NCBI GenBank assembly: GCA_910586925.1
Contig: CAJUKG010000004.1
Location: 62,001 to 126,000 of the forward strand
Direction of reading: 5' to 3'
DNA: 64,000 bases
From: an uncultured Christensenellaceae bacterium
Lineage (GTDB): Bacteria; Bacillota; Clostridia; Christensenellales; Pumilibacteraceae
Within the stretch, counting starts at the first letter, position 1. Every line of letters starts with the position of its first letter. Of this stretch, positions 18,610 to 27,175 are shown piece by piece. Under the pieces are notes generated by a model. It saw only the letters and a list, made by a program, of their open reading frames with translations. It was not told the DNA's origin and searched no databases. Made by a program: the position numbers and the translations under genes.

Positions 18610-19365
18610 CTATTCCCCGTCAACGTCGCGCTTGCCGTGCGCGCGGCGAACGTCTATACCGTTATTCGATCCGACGAACCGCGTCAAATCTTGCAAGAAC
18701 GCTTTTTTTCTATGGCGGCTTACGGTAAGCTCGGCATCCCCGACAAACACGCTGTTCCCTTCTATTTTGGTGACATAATTCAGATTGACTATATAACATT
18801 TATCGCTGCGCGAAAAATCCCGCTTTTCGAGCATGTTCTCTACCTCGGTCAGCGTACCGCGAACCGAAAAATCTCCGTTTACGGTATGATAAGTAACGGT
18901 ATGTCCGAACACGTCGACATACACAATGTCGTTGACGAATATCTTGACATACCCGTCTTTCGTAAAAAAACTTATAGACATATCCGCTTGCTTATGTGCC
19001 GTGTCGATAGCTCTTTTCAGCTTTGTCGCGAAATTATAATACGAAACGGGTTTTACGATAAAATCCATTGCGTCCACTTCGTACCCTTTTATTGCGAGCT
19101 GCGAAAGATTGGTAATGAATATCAACGGCACAAACGGATCGCGGCTTCGCAACTTTTTTGCGGCATCCATGCCGTTCATTTCCGGCATCGCTATATCCAT
19201 GAGTATCACGTCGAATTTCTTTTCTTCACGGAATATAAACTCTTTACCGTCGGCAAAGCACGACGGCACTATCTTCTCGCCGTATTCGCCTTCGTATTTT
19301 TTCAAAAAACTCAATATCAGTTCTCGCGACTGTTCGTCGTCATCTACGACCGCAATATTAAGCAT
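18610..19365 (-). CDS. LytTR-family response regulator
   Basis: 251-aa AgrA/LytR-type regulator. The receiver domain has the acidic pair VVDDDE, the phospho-acceptor Asp in VILMDIAMPEMNGM and the conserved Lys in IVKPVSY. The LytTR DNA-binding domain lies at about residues 130-235 (VYVDVFGHTVTYHT... SRSDKCYIVNLNYVTKI). ATG at complement 19363-19365 has AAGGAG 7 bases upstream; an earlier in-frame start is less likely. It is cotranscribed with the kinase. Target genes are unknown; the GH3 locus upstream is a possible one. Confidence 0.92.
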   Translation of the reverse strand: MLNIAVVDDDEQSRELILSFLKKYEGEYGEKIVPSCFADGKEFIFREEKKFDVILMDIAMPEMNGMDAAKKLRSRDPFVPLIFITNLSQLAIKGYEVDAMDFIVKPVSYYNFATKLKRAIDTAHKQADMSISFFTKDGYVKIFVNDIVYVDVFGHTVTYHTVNGDFSVRGTLTEVENMLEKRDFSRSDKCYIVNLNYVTKIEGNSVFVGDAELTVSRHRKKAFLQDLTRFVGSNNGIDVRRAHGKRDVDGE

Positions 19366-19485
19366 CGAATTCTCCTTTCGTATTGACATTGATAGGCTTT
19401 ATGCCGAATAGACGGTTTATGATCCCACGGCAATATTGTACCACTATAGGCTACCGTTTTCAACACTTTATCGAAAAAACGCCAT

Positions 19486-19515
19486 AAAGAACCTCGGGAA
19501 AACCCGAAGTTCTTT
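19486..19515. terminator. Terminator between lipoprotein gene and LytTR gene
   Basis: AAAGAAC-c-TCGGG / CCCGA-a-GTTCTTT stem with AAAA loop and T-rich flanks on both strands. It should end the GH3-lipoprotein transcript. Confidence 0.75.
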
Positions 19516-19545
19516 ATTTCGTTTTTCTATACGCATTTTATCGCA

Positions 19546-20805
19546 TTACATCCAACGCGGTCCGCCCGGTCCGCCGCCTTGCGCTTTGGTTATCTTATAC
19601 GTACCGTTTTCGTTAACTACGTAATTGTACGACGCACTCGCCGACATCGTACCCGTGAAGTGTGCAAAATACGATTTCGGATCGGCCACCGACAGCGACA
19701 CCTTGACTTTACCGCCGGCGAACACTATAGACCCCGTGACTTTGCCGTTTTCGTTGGACAGGTCGTACCGCGCCGCTTCGCCGTCGCCCGGCGTTCCTTT
19801 CGTCGCCGTTATCTTTCCGAACTTATCGGTGGATACTTTAAGCTCGAAACTGTCGGGCATACCGAATTCGTCGGTAACAAACTCGTCGCTTACGGACAAA
19901 CTTACACCCGTATATTCGATGATTTGCGGATTGTTTTTCGCATACTTGCCGTTTCCGACAACTCCGCCCGACCCGAACTGCGCCATTGTCGGTTCTTCGA
20001 ACAGCGTTGTTTGCGCAGAGCTTTCGCCGGTAGCAGTCACCGTGATCGACACGGTTTCCGACACGTCTGCGTCGGTTACGTACTTCTTATCCAGAGTCGG
20101 AGTTTTGGCAACGGCTTGAACGGTATACGTGCCCGGCGATACGTTTAGCGTCTTTGTCGCGGAATCGTTAAACGCATACAGATTCATCATTTTCGTCAAA
20201 TTGAGATCGTAGATCAAATCGCTTTTGAGATGCTCGATTTCCTGTACGACGTTTCCTCCAGAATCCTTGACGATGTACGTTATGTTCGGGAATTGCTGAT
20301 ACTGCAAGTACGTCGCGAAAACGTATTCGTCTGCGTGTATCGTCAAGCGATTGCCGTTCGACGTGAGCTTGAACTGCGGTGTGATGAGCTTTACGCCCTC
20401 CTGCTTGTAAAAAACTTTCATAACGGGCGGAGGAGCTTTGTAGTCGGTACCCGACGGCGCGAATACCTGCAATTTTACGCGATACGCACCGCAGACCGCC
20501 GACGACATATCGAGGGTCCCCGATTTTTTGCCGACACCGCCCGAAATGCGTTCGCTCGTTTGCAAATAAATATTATCGTCGGCATCTTTGATTTCGTTAT
20601 ATCCGAAATACCGCACATAGTAGTATCCCGCATTTTCCACGCCGTCGAACGAGAACTCGCCCGTTTGCTCGTCGAACGTGAAATTCGTCGGGGCGGGCAA
20701 AACGTTCGCATTAGCATCGTCGCCGCACGCCGTGAGCGCGCATGCCGCGGAGAGAGTGACGGCGACCGCCGTCGCGATCGTAATTACACTATTGATCTTT
20801 TTCAT
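19546..20805 (-). CDS. Secreted lipoprotein of the GH3 operon
   Basis: 419-aa exported protein with a lipobox LTACG at about residues 24-28. It then has a fibronectin-III-like segment (APTNFTFDEQTGEFSFDGVENA... YVRYFGYNE) and beta-rich sequence with no recognised catalytic motif. It follows the GH3 gene by 13 bases and has a good AAAGGGG Shine-Dalgarno. A role in glycan or substrate binding beside the anchored GH3 enzyme is plausible but inferred. The C-terminus ends in an odd GGGPGGPRWM tail. Confidence 0.8.
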   Translation of the reverse strand: MKKINSVITIATAVAVTLSAACALTACGDDANANVLPAPTNFTFDEQTGEFSFDGVENAGYYYVRYFGYNEIKDADDNIYLQTSERISGGVGKKSGTLDMSSAVCGAYRVKLQVFAPSGTDYKAPPPVMKVFYKQEGVKLITPQFKLTSNGNRLTIHADEYVFATYLQYQQFPNITYIVKDSGGNVVQEIEHLKSDLIYDLNLTKMMNLYAFNDSATKTLNVSPGTYTVQAVAKTPTLDKKYVTDADVSETVSITVTATGESSAQTTLFEEPTMAQFGSGGVVGNGKYAKNNPQIIEYTGVSLSVSDEFVTDEFGMPDSFELKVSTDKFGKITATKGTPGDGEAARYDLSNENGKVTGSIVFAGGKVKVSLSVADPKSYFAHFTGTMSASASYNYVVNENGTYKITKAQGGGPGGPRWM

Positions 20806-20818
20806 CGTATTTTCCCCT

Positions 20819-23800
20819 TTACTCGGATTTTTCTTTTTTGAGTACCATGAATATCAGCACGAGTACCGCACCCGCAACAAGCACTGCGTCGGCGATTATC
20901 CAACCGATAGTCCACAGATAGCTCGGAACGACGGGCGTGGGATACGCCGAAGCGTACTGATAAAGTATGTGTTTGACTACCTTCGCAAGCTTGTATTGAC
21001 CGTAAGCGGTGGTATAACTTCCCGTGCCGTAGACCGACTCGGTGCGCGAGTTGTTTACGTACGTGCCGCGCGCGAGCATTGCGCCTTCCGCCATGAGCCA
21101 GAACGTAGGGTTGTTATAGCAGTCGCCGTCGCCGCCATCGCCGTCGGTTATGAGCATGCCTTCCCATCCCCATTCGGTGCGCGTCATATCCACGTAGAAA
21201 CCGGTGTGCGCCCATGCGGGTCCTATACGGTTGAGCGACGCCATAATGCCGTCGGCATCGAACTTCTTGCAGCTTATCTCGAACGGACGGCAATAAATTT
21301 CGCGTATAGCCTGCTCGCTCGCCCAAGTGCAGTTCCCGCCGCGGTTGGTATCGTTATCGTTGAGTGCGTAGTGCTTGATGTAGACGTTTGTACCTGTGGA
21401 TTGAATACCCGCGACCGCGTTACCGCCGATCATTCCCGCGATGAAACCGTCCTCGCTGTAATACTCGAAGTTGCGTCCGCCGAACGGGCTTCTGTGCGTA
21501 TTCATAGCGGGAGCGTACGCACCGCCTATGCCGAACAGCACGCACTGATTGCCGTATGCAACACCTTCCGCTCTCGCAAGATCCACATTCCAGGTCGCCG
21601 CGATGAGTACCGCACACGGGAACCATGTGCCGCCCGCATAGCCGCCGTTACCCGGTTCGCCCGGTCCGTCGACCGTAAGACGGTTTGCTTTCCCGACCTC
21701 GTTTATCGGCTTGACGAGCCAGCCGGAATAGCCCTGAACTTCGATAGCGGTATCCAAGGATACTTCGGATACGAGCTTCGTCCAAAGTTCTTCGTTTTCC
21801 ACGCCGATCATATCGGTTACGGCAAACTTGTGGTACTTGCCAGAAGCTATTTGATCGTAACTGTCATAAAGAACGGGATTGCCGTCGTCATCCTTGACGG
21901 GATTGCCTTCTTCGTCTTCTTCCACGTAGTAAACTTTGTCCCATTCTACTTTATATTTGTCGTCGTTGACGCTCGACCCGTCGGGAGTTACGGAAGCATA
22001 GCTCGCACTCGTATTGCCGTAAGCATACAGCGTTTTCGTGACCGTCGTCTTTTCGCCGTTCATGTAGAACTCGAAAGTATATTCGTTGGACGCTTGACCG
22101 TTGCTGTTGAGCACCGTCGCAAGGCTTGCACGCGCGGTTTCTTTGGTCGTACCGTTGGATTCATGCGCCATTATCGAATCGAGCTGGCTCGAGAACAGTT
22201 CGAGGCTGCTTCTCGACAGATAACCGTCTACCATGCAACCGTCGCCCGCCGTTACGTCGTCCATTGTATTCTGCGCCGTTACGGCGTCGCTTGCGCGTTT
22301 TTCCGCATACTCGGCACCGGACACCGCACCCGAAGCTGGTTGCGTCTTATAGATGATCGGCTTGGAGAGAGTTACGCTCTTACTCGCAGTTACGGCATTA
22401 TCCGCCGAGGACGTCTGCGACCAGCAATGCGCGTCGTTCTGCACGTTGAAATAATAAGTGCCGTTTTCGAGCACGTAGCAACGCTGATTGTACTGATCGA
22501 ACGACGCAAGTTCGTCGGTATCGAAGGCGATCGTAACCGTTTCGTTTCCGCCCGGTTGAATGATGCCTGTCTTTGCAAATCCTACGAGTGCTACTTTCGG
22601 CTTTTCGAGTCCTCTGCCCTTGATCCCGAAAGCGTTCGTATCGGTTGCAAACGGTGCTTCCATATACAACTGCACAACTTCTTTGCCTGCTACGCTCCCC
22701 GTGTTTTCCACCTTGACGGTGATCGAGTTCGTGCCGTGCACGGCGAGCTTGACGTCGTCGGAAGTTATCGTCTTTTTGAACGTAGTGTAGCTCAATCCGT
22801 AACCGAACGGGAACTGCACTACACTGTCGTATCCGACAACTTTGCCGTTTTTGAATTCGTGTGCGGTGAACGCCGCGGAATCGAAATATCCGAGCGCGTC
22901 CGCCGTTTCGTAGTAGCGGTAGCCCATGTATATGCCTTCTTCGTACTGATAGTACTTGGCAGCCGCGCCGTTCACGTTTTCGTACGACGGCGAATCGTTG
23001 CCCGACACCGCAAGGTTATAATAAGTGGGATTGGTGGACATATCGTAAACGAAAGTGTCTACGAGCTTGCCCGACGGATTTACCCTGCCCGTGAGTATCG
23101 TTCCCACGCCCGTGATGCCCGCTTCGCCCGGATGCCCTATCCACAGTGCTGCGTCGATATTGTATTTATCGTCGTCGATAAATCCGCATTCCATAGGTGC
23201 CGCCGAATTTATAAGCACGATCGTGCTCTCGAAATTTTCCTTACAGAATGTCAGCAGATCCTTTTCGCGGTCGGAAAGCTCGAAATAAGTGCGGTTAAGC
23301 GTGCTGCCGGTATTCTCTATATCCATAGTAGGCGACGCGCCTTCCGATCCCGACCGCGCAAACGTGACGATAGCGGTCTTGTCGTACGTTCCGATCGCAC
23401 TCTTGAAATACGTATCGTAAGTGTTTTTGGAAAACTCGTTGATCGTCGTGTAGCCCGTCCAATTCTGCGACGTTATCCCGTCGTACTTCGCATTTTTCGC
23501 TCTCGCGCCGCCGCATGCGTCTTTCAAAACGTTCCACAGTTCGGTGTTCACGTCCATGCCCGCTTCTTCAAACGCGAGATTCATCATGACGGTGTTGTTA
23601 TCGTCCTTGCCGCCCGCAGACCCTGTACCGCCAAGCACGTAGTTAAACGACATCGCGCCGAGAATGGAAACTTTCTCGTTTTCGGCGAGCGGGAGTTTGT
23701 TGTTCTTGTTTTTGAGCAACACCGCACCTTCGCCCGCTATGTTTACGCAAACGTCGTAACCTTCTTCGTAACATTCGTCCGACGTGTATGTGTTGTTCGT

Positions 23801-23932
23801 GATACCGTTGCCCTGCGTCCCGTTAGCCAAAGCAATGTTCTGCATGTTGATGCCGAGCACAATGTTAAGAACGAGCGCGACGATAACGATTGCGGCGAGT
23901 ATTCCTATACCCGCAGTCTTTCTTTTTGTCAT
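20819..23932 (-). CDS. Membrane-anchored, domain-swapped GH3 glycoside hydrolase
   Basis: 1037-aa beta-glucosidase-type enzyme. The order of the GH3 domains is reversed. The C-terminal-type alpha/beta domain comes first (GAVLLKNKNNKLPL near residue 70), then a Fn3-like segment. The TIM-barrel domain is last, with RSPFGGRNFEYYSED, the substrate-binding Lys-His of YIKHYALND and the nucleophile Asp region GMLITDGDG. Reversed GH3 enzymes are known from Clostridia and Ruminococcus. Membrane segments at both ends (about residues 8-30 and 1000-1028) would hold it on the outer face of the cell. GGAGG precedes the ATG. The substrate is not deducible. Confidence 0.9.
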   Translation of the reverse strand: MTKRKTAGIGILAAIVIVALVLNIVLGINMQNIALANGTQGNGITNNTYTSDECYEEGYDVCVNIAGEGAVLLKNKNNKLPLAENEKVSILGAMSFNYVLGGTGSAGGKDDNNTVMMNLAFEEAGMDVNTELWNVLKDACGGARAKNAKYDGITSQNWTGYTTINEFSKNTYDTYFKSAIGTYDKTAIVTFARSGSEGASPTMDIENTGSTLNRTYFELSDREKDLLTFCKENFESTIVLINSAAPMECGFIDDDKYNIDAALWIGHPGEAGITGVGTILTGRVNPSGKLVDTFVYDMSTNPTYYNLAVSGNDSPSYENVNGAAAKYYQYEEGIYMGYRYYETADALGYFDSAAFTAHEFKNGKVVGYDSVVQFPFGYGLSYTTFKKTITSDDVKLAVHGTNSITVKVENTGSVAGKEVVQLYMEAPFATDTNAFGIKGRGLEKPKVALVGFAKTGIIQPGGNETVTIAFDTDELASFDQYNQRCYVLENGTYYFNVQNDAHCWSQTSSADNAVTASKSVTLSKPIIYKTQPASGAVSGAEYAEKRASDAVTAQNTMDDVTAGDGCMVDGYLSRSSLELFSSQLDSIMAHESNGTTKETARASLATVLNSNGQASNEYTFEFYMNGEKTTVTKTLYAYGNTSASYASVTPDGSSVNDDKYKVEWDKVYYVEEDEEGNPVKDDDGNPVLYDSYDQIASGKYHKFAVTDMIGVENEELWTKLVSEVSLDTAIEVQGYSGWLVKPINEVGKANRLTVDGPGEPGNGGYAGGTWFPCAVLIAATWNVDLARAEGVAYGNQCVLFGIGGAYAPAMNTHRSPFGGRNFEYYSEDGFIAGMIGGNAVAGIQSTGTNVYIKHYALNDNDTNRGGNCTWASEQAIREIYCRPFEISCKKFDADGIMASLNRIGPAWAHTGFYVDMTRTEWGWEGMLITDGDGGDGDCYNNPTFWLMAEGAMLARGTYVNNSRTESVYGTGSYTTAYGQYKLAKVVKHILYQYASAYPTPVVPSYLWTIGWIIADAVLVAGAVLVLIFMVLKKEKSE

Positions 23933-24106
23933 ATTATCCTCCGAAAAATTTTAATGTTTTCTCGCCTTTTCTGCGGTAGGCATTATGCTCAAAGGCGAAT
24001 ATCGCACAAAGCCGTTTCATCATTTTCCTTTTCCCGCATCGCCGCCGAATAAACGTGCGACTCGACGTTGCGGAGCATTTTACCTCCTTTACGTATGTAT
24101 TCGGTT

Positions 24107-25855
24107 TCAAAGCAATAGCATTAAAAGCATTGTAAGCGACAGTGCGCCGAGCACGGCAGTCGGTATCGGGAACGTCTTGACGTTCGCCACAAAATTGTTT
24201 TTTATCGCCGCGCCGAGCGTTTCGCCGTCCTTGGCGAACGCGAACAGCTTGATAATGCAATACGCGACGACGCCGAACGCCACGCCGTAAGCGAGATTAA
24301 CGGTCAACACCGCCGACACGAGCGTTACTATCGCGGGCACCCATTCCATCGTATTTTTGTAATCGAGATCGCCGAGACTTTTCATCATTTTAATACCCAT
24401 AGCGATCATCACGGCATCCGCAACGCCGAACGTGCAGTACAGCGTCATCTGCAACGACCCCATGTCGTAATGCCCGTATTCGCCGTTGGCAAACGCAATG
24501 TCGAGATTGACGTATGTCGCCATAAGCGCGGGAACGATCCACACAAACATCGACACCAACAGTCCAACGGCGACCACTATAGACGATATGCCCGATTTGG
24601 CGTTGTCGTCCGATCCCGCAACGGCTTGTTTGCCGAGCGCGACGGGCGTCGTGCCGAAAACGGCTGAAACCACACCCGCGCCCGCATTGCACGCCTGCGC
24701 TATCCAAACACCTTTGGGCGTATCGGTGTTTACGCCGAGATTGCCCGACGTCGCCTCTATCGCGGCTTGACCGTCATACATGGACAGCATCAAAAAGCAC
24801 AGCATGCCCCCGATTACGAGCACGCCCGCATTGCCTGTGTACGCAGAAAAATCGAGTCCGCCGCCGTCCGTCGAGAACACTTTGCCGAACGAACCGAAAA
24901 GCTGCGAGAATCCGCTCGATAAATGCGTTTGCAACGTATCTTCGGAACCGATCAACCAAAGCCGCGCCCAGCCTGTAATAAGATTTATGTCGATTATCGC
25001 CGCGACCCCGAAATAGAGCAGCGTGCCTATAAGTAAAGTCCAGCCGACGGGATGCTTGACCTTCAGCGATTTCATTATCACATAGCAAATTATCGCCAGA
25101 AATCCCGCTACAAGCCCCGCATACATCGCGCCGTACAACGCATCGCCAGCATAGCCCGATGCGATCTGCGGCAAAAAGAACACCCCGCCCCAACCGTATT
25201 CCGTGGGCGCATTGCCTTGAACGGACGCCAAAAGCCCGTTTACGTTTACAAGACCGAGCGACTGTACGGCAAGAACTATAATAATCGCGCCGGCGACCGC
25301 GGGAAGAATCTTGCATATCGACGCAGGCAGTGCCCTATATACGAAATTTTTCACTACGGGAATACTCACGAGTGCAGCATAAAGAACGGAGCTTATAAAC
25401 GAAATAAATATCAAATTGTAGTATGTAAGTCCGTTATCGGCACCGACGAGCGAAATCATCGTAGTCGTCAAACTCAAGCTCGACACCTGCACAAACGGCA
25501 ATCGCGCAACGATACCTATTACCAGCGTACCCGCAAAAGATACGAGCATTGCCGCAAGATATGTCGCGACGTAAAAATCGGCACTCTCGGTCGCCGCGAG
25601 CAACGTCCCGCCGTTGTTATTGGCAATCACCTGCATGGTAAGAAAAATCGAGCATACCGAAAGGATAAGCATGGTTATCCCCGCGCCGATCTCGCCGCCC
25701 AAACTTCCGCCGCGGTCGATATGATGAAAATACTTGTTAAGCAATCGAGAAAAACCGCAATGCTTTTTTTGCGGCTCGATCTCTGTCTTTACGCTTTGTT
25801 CGGCGTCCGCCCGCGAGTCCTCGACGTCCGTTGTAATAGCTTCGTTATTTTCCAT
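24107..25855 (-). CDS. NCS2-family purine/pyrimidine permease (AzgA-like)
   Basis: 582-aa transporter with about 12-14 membrane segments. Motifs of the nucleobase permease family are seen: FLTMQVIANNNGG in the first segments, and DGQAAIEATSGNLGVNT near the family's signature region before the P-V-A segment TTPVALGKQA. A hypoxanthine/adenine/guanine substrate is likely from AzgA-like features but uncertain. The first 40 residues form an acidic cytosolic extension. ATG at complement 25853-25855 with GGGAG upstream is preferred to a start 14 codons earlier. The 470-base region upstream holds repeats and hairpins. Confidence 0.8.
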   Translation of the reverse strand: MENNEAITTDVEDSRADAEQSVKTEIEPQKKHCGFSRLLNKYFHHIDRGGSLGGEIGAGITMLILSVCSIFLTMQVIANNNGGTLLAATESADFYVATYLAAMLVSFAGTLVIGIVARLPFVQVSSLSLTTTMISLVGADNGLTYYNLIFISFISSVLYAALVSIPVVKNFVYRALPASICKILPAVAGAIIIVLAVQSLGLVNVNGLLASVQGNAPTEYGWGGVFFLPQIASGYAGDALYGAMYAGLVAGFLAIICYVIMKSLKVKHPVGWTLLIGTLLYFGVAAIIDINLITGWARLWLIGSEDTLQTHLSSGFSQLFGSFGKVFSTDGGGLDFSAYTGNAGVLVIGGMLCFLMLSMYDGQAAIEATSGNLGVNTDTPKGVWIAQACNAGAGVVSAVFGTTPVALGKQAVAGSDDNAKSGISSIVVAVGLLVSMFVWIVPALMATYVNLDIAFANGEYGHYDMGSLQMTLYCTFGVADAVMIAMGIKMMKSLGDLDYKNTMEWVPAIVTLVSAVLTVNLAYGVAFGVVAYCIIKLFAFAKDGETLGAAIKNNFVANVKTFPIPTAVLGALSLTMLLMLLL

Positions 25856-25987
25856 AGCAACATTCTCCCATGATAATTTCCGTATGAAAAGCCACATACG
25901 TCAACCTTGCCTTCAGTATAACAGACCGCAAAAATAATAGTGCGTTTTGTCCTCAAATGCCTACATTAGGTCATAAAGTGCAACATA

Positions 25988-26018
25988 AAATCGTCTGCGA
26001 TAACCTCGCAAACGATTT
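25988..26018. other. Strong hairpin in the permease upstream region
   Basis: AAATCGT-c-TGCGA-taacc-TCGCA-a-ACGATTT, ending on the minus strand in TTTTATG. It could be a terminator for minus-strand transcription arriving from the tRNA side, or part of a permease leader. No known riboswitch pattern was recognised here. Confidence 0.5.
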
Positions 26019-26045
26019 AATAATAACCGCATTTTCTCCGCACTG

Positions 26046-26309
26046 CACGGTTTAGCCGCCGCAGTAGCTAAAAACCCCTATCGGTATATGTAAGCTATCG
26101 GGCGGAATGCCCGCGGAACTCGCGGGCGACCTTTGCGATACATATTATCTACTGAATTTTACTTTATTATAATTACTGTTTTCCGCTATTCCCATATTTA
26201 TCGGCGCAAGCGGTTAGCGAACCATGTGCTAAAATCACGTTTCTATTCTAATCGTATTCTTCTCGTAGCACACGGTTTAGCCGCCGCAGTAGCTAAAAAC
26301 CCCTATCGG
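26046..26309. repeat. Two identical 39-bp direct repeats 225 bp apart
   Basis: Copies at 26046-26084 and 26271-26309 run from CACGGTTTAGCCGCCG to CCCCTATCGG and are identical. The right copy ends inside the tRNA-Thr terminator. The spacer contains a GCCCGCG-gaact-CGCGGGC hairpin flanked by TATGTA/TACATA. The arrangement may be a scar of an earlier insertion or a tandem duplication at the tRNA 3' flank. No gene was recognised. Confidence 0.75.
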
Positions 26310-26325
26310 CAAAGCCGATAGGGGT
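26298..26325 (-). terminator. Original tRNA-Thr terminator, displaced by the prophage
   Basis: CCCCTATCGGC-aaa-GCCGATAGGGG; on the minus strand the stem is followed by TTTTT. It lies directly beyond the 3' tRNA fragment of the left attachment site, so it probably served the tRNA gene before integration. Confidence 0.75.
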
Positions 26326-26372
26326 TTGGAGCTACTGGGCGGACTCGAACCGCCGACCTGCTGATTACGAAT
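26326..26372 (-). other. Left attachment site: 47-bp copy of the tRNA-Thr 3' part
   Basis: Identical over 47 bp to 38237-38283. It covers the tRNA from the anticodon loop through the T-arm and acceptor strand to CCA, after which identity stops abruptly. It is the displaced chromosomal tRNA 3' end left by integration. Confidence 0.92.
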
Positions 26373-26655
26373 TATCGGTACAATCAATTCATAAGACTTT
26401 CAGCCACTACATATACTATTTTCCAATTGCTTGAAAACAAAATATAGTATATCTACAACAAACTATAATGTTCGTACCCATTGCATACACCGTTTATTGG
26501 CTTCGATTATCGACGCAGCTTGTTGACCCCGGTTAACATTAGGCATAACCGCTTGATTTAATATGCGCTTTTTCAGATTACAGAGCTAATCACGAAAGAC
26601 AAACACAGCCACGCGGTTTTATTTATTGTGCCGTTCTTTTCTGTTTGCGTTGCCT

Positions 26656-26745
26656 AATACGCTGTAAAGCACCTTTCGCGGCATAACAAGGAATCCCCCT
26701 ACGGGCTACCGCCTTATTATTCCACGGTGTGCTTGACAGCGTATT
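26656..26745. other. 90-base imperfect palindrome in prophage non-coding region
   Basis: AATACGCTGTAAAGCACC (26656-26673) pairs with GGTGTGCTTGACAGCGTATT (26726-26745), with an inner GGAAT/ATTCC stem. This is one of two large foldback structures in the 0.8-kb gene-free region 26373-27175. It is a candidate replication origin or packaging signal, as filamentous phages keep both in such a region. Confidence 0.6.
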
Positions 26746-26781
26746 TTCTGCGGCGTGCTTTTGCGCTGCCGAAAGCAACTC

Positions 26782-26901
26782 AAAAGATAGGACTTTTAAA
26801 GTAGCTTTTCGGTCGCGCCATTGTACGCCGCAGAACCGTCAACTGTGTACGAGTATTTTACTTTTCCTTTTGCCTTCTGCAATCTAAAAGATAGGACTTT
26901 T
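26782..26901. repeat. Two 16-bp direct repeats in the prophage non-coding region
   Basis: AAAAGATAGGACTTTT occurs at 26782-26797 and 26886-26901. Each copy has AAAAG/CTTTT ends that can pair. They may be Rep-binding iterons or regulatory sites; this is an inference from position only. Confidence 0.55.
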
Positions 26902-26956
26902 TTTCGGACTACGCTTTTTTGTTCCGTATGCGACGATCGTTGAGCATTAGACATTG

Positions 26957-27002
26957 CTTGTCTTGACGAGTGGGCGCGCGCAGGGGCGCGCGCCCAGACA
27001 AG
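26957..27002. other. Strong GC-rich hairpin near the rep 3' end
   Basis: Perfect 10-bp stem GGGCGCGCGC (26972-26981) / GCGCGCGCCC (26986-26995) with AGGG loop. An outer stem CTTGTCT / AGACAAG encloses it, with an 8-base bulge on one side. It is well suited as a rolling-circle nick-site hairpin or an inovirus packaging hairpin. It has no U-run and so is a poor terminator. Confidence 0.65.
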
Positions 27003-27175
27003 CCGTCACTTTTTCCGATAAAAGTTCCGTTTTCCACTCGTGTGCTCGTCCGATCGGAAGCGGCAAAGCCTTATTCGGGCTTGCTTTTCCTATTTTTCGG
27101 AGTTTTCCGGCACGAAAAAACGACCGTCTTGCGGTCTCCGTAGTGTTTTTATTCAATTATTCGCTCGGCTTTTCA

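Noticed and set aside
17353..19365. agr-type quorum-sensing system
   Set aside because: Kinase and regulator are of the right families, but neither an AgrB protease nor a short peptide precursor gene was found within several kilobases.
26084..26160. Purine or other known riboswitch upstream of the nucleobase permease
   Set aside because: There is a strong hairpin and a closing stem, but the conserved loops and junctions of the purine riboswitch are not present and no other class fits.
26326..26372. Pseudo-tRNA gene
   Set aside because: It is an exact 47-bp copy ending at the anticodon loop and paired with the prophage right end, so it is an attachment site rather than a decayed gene.
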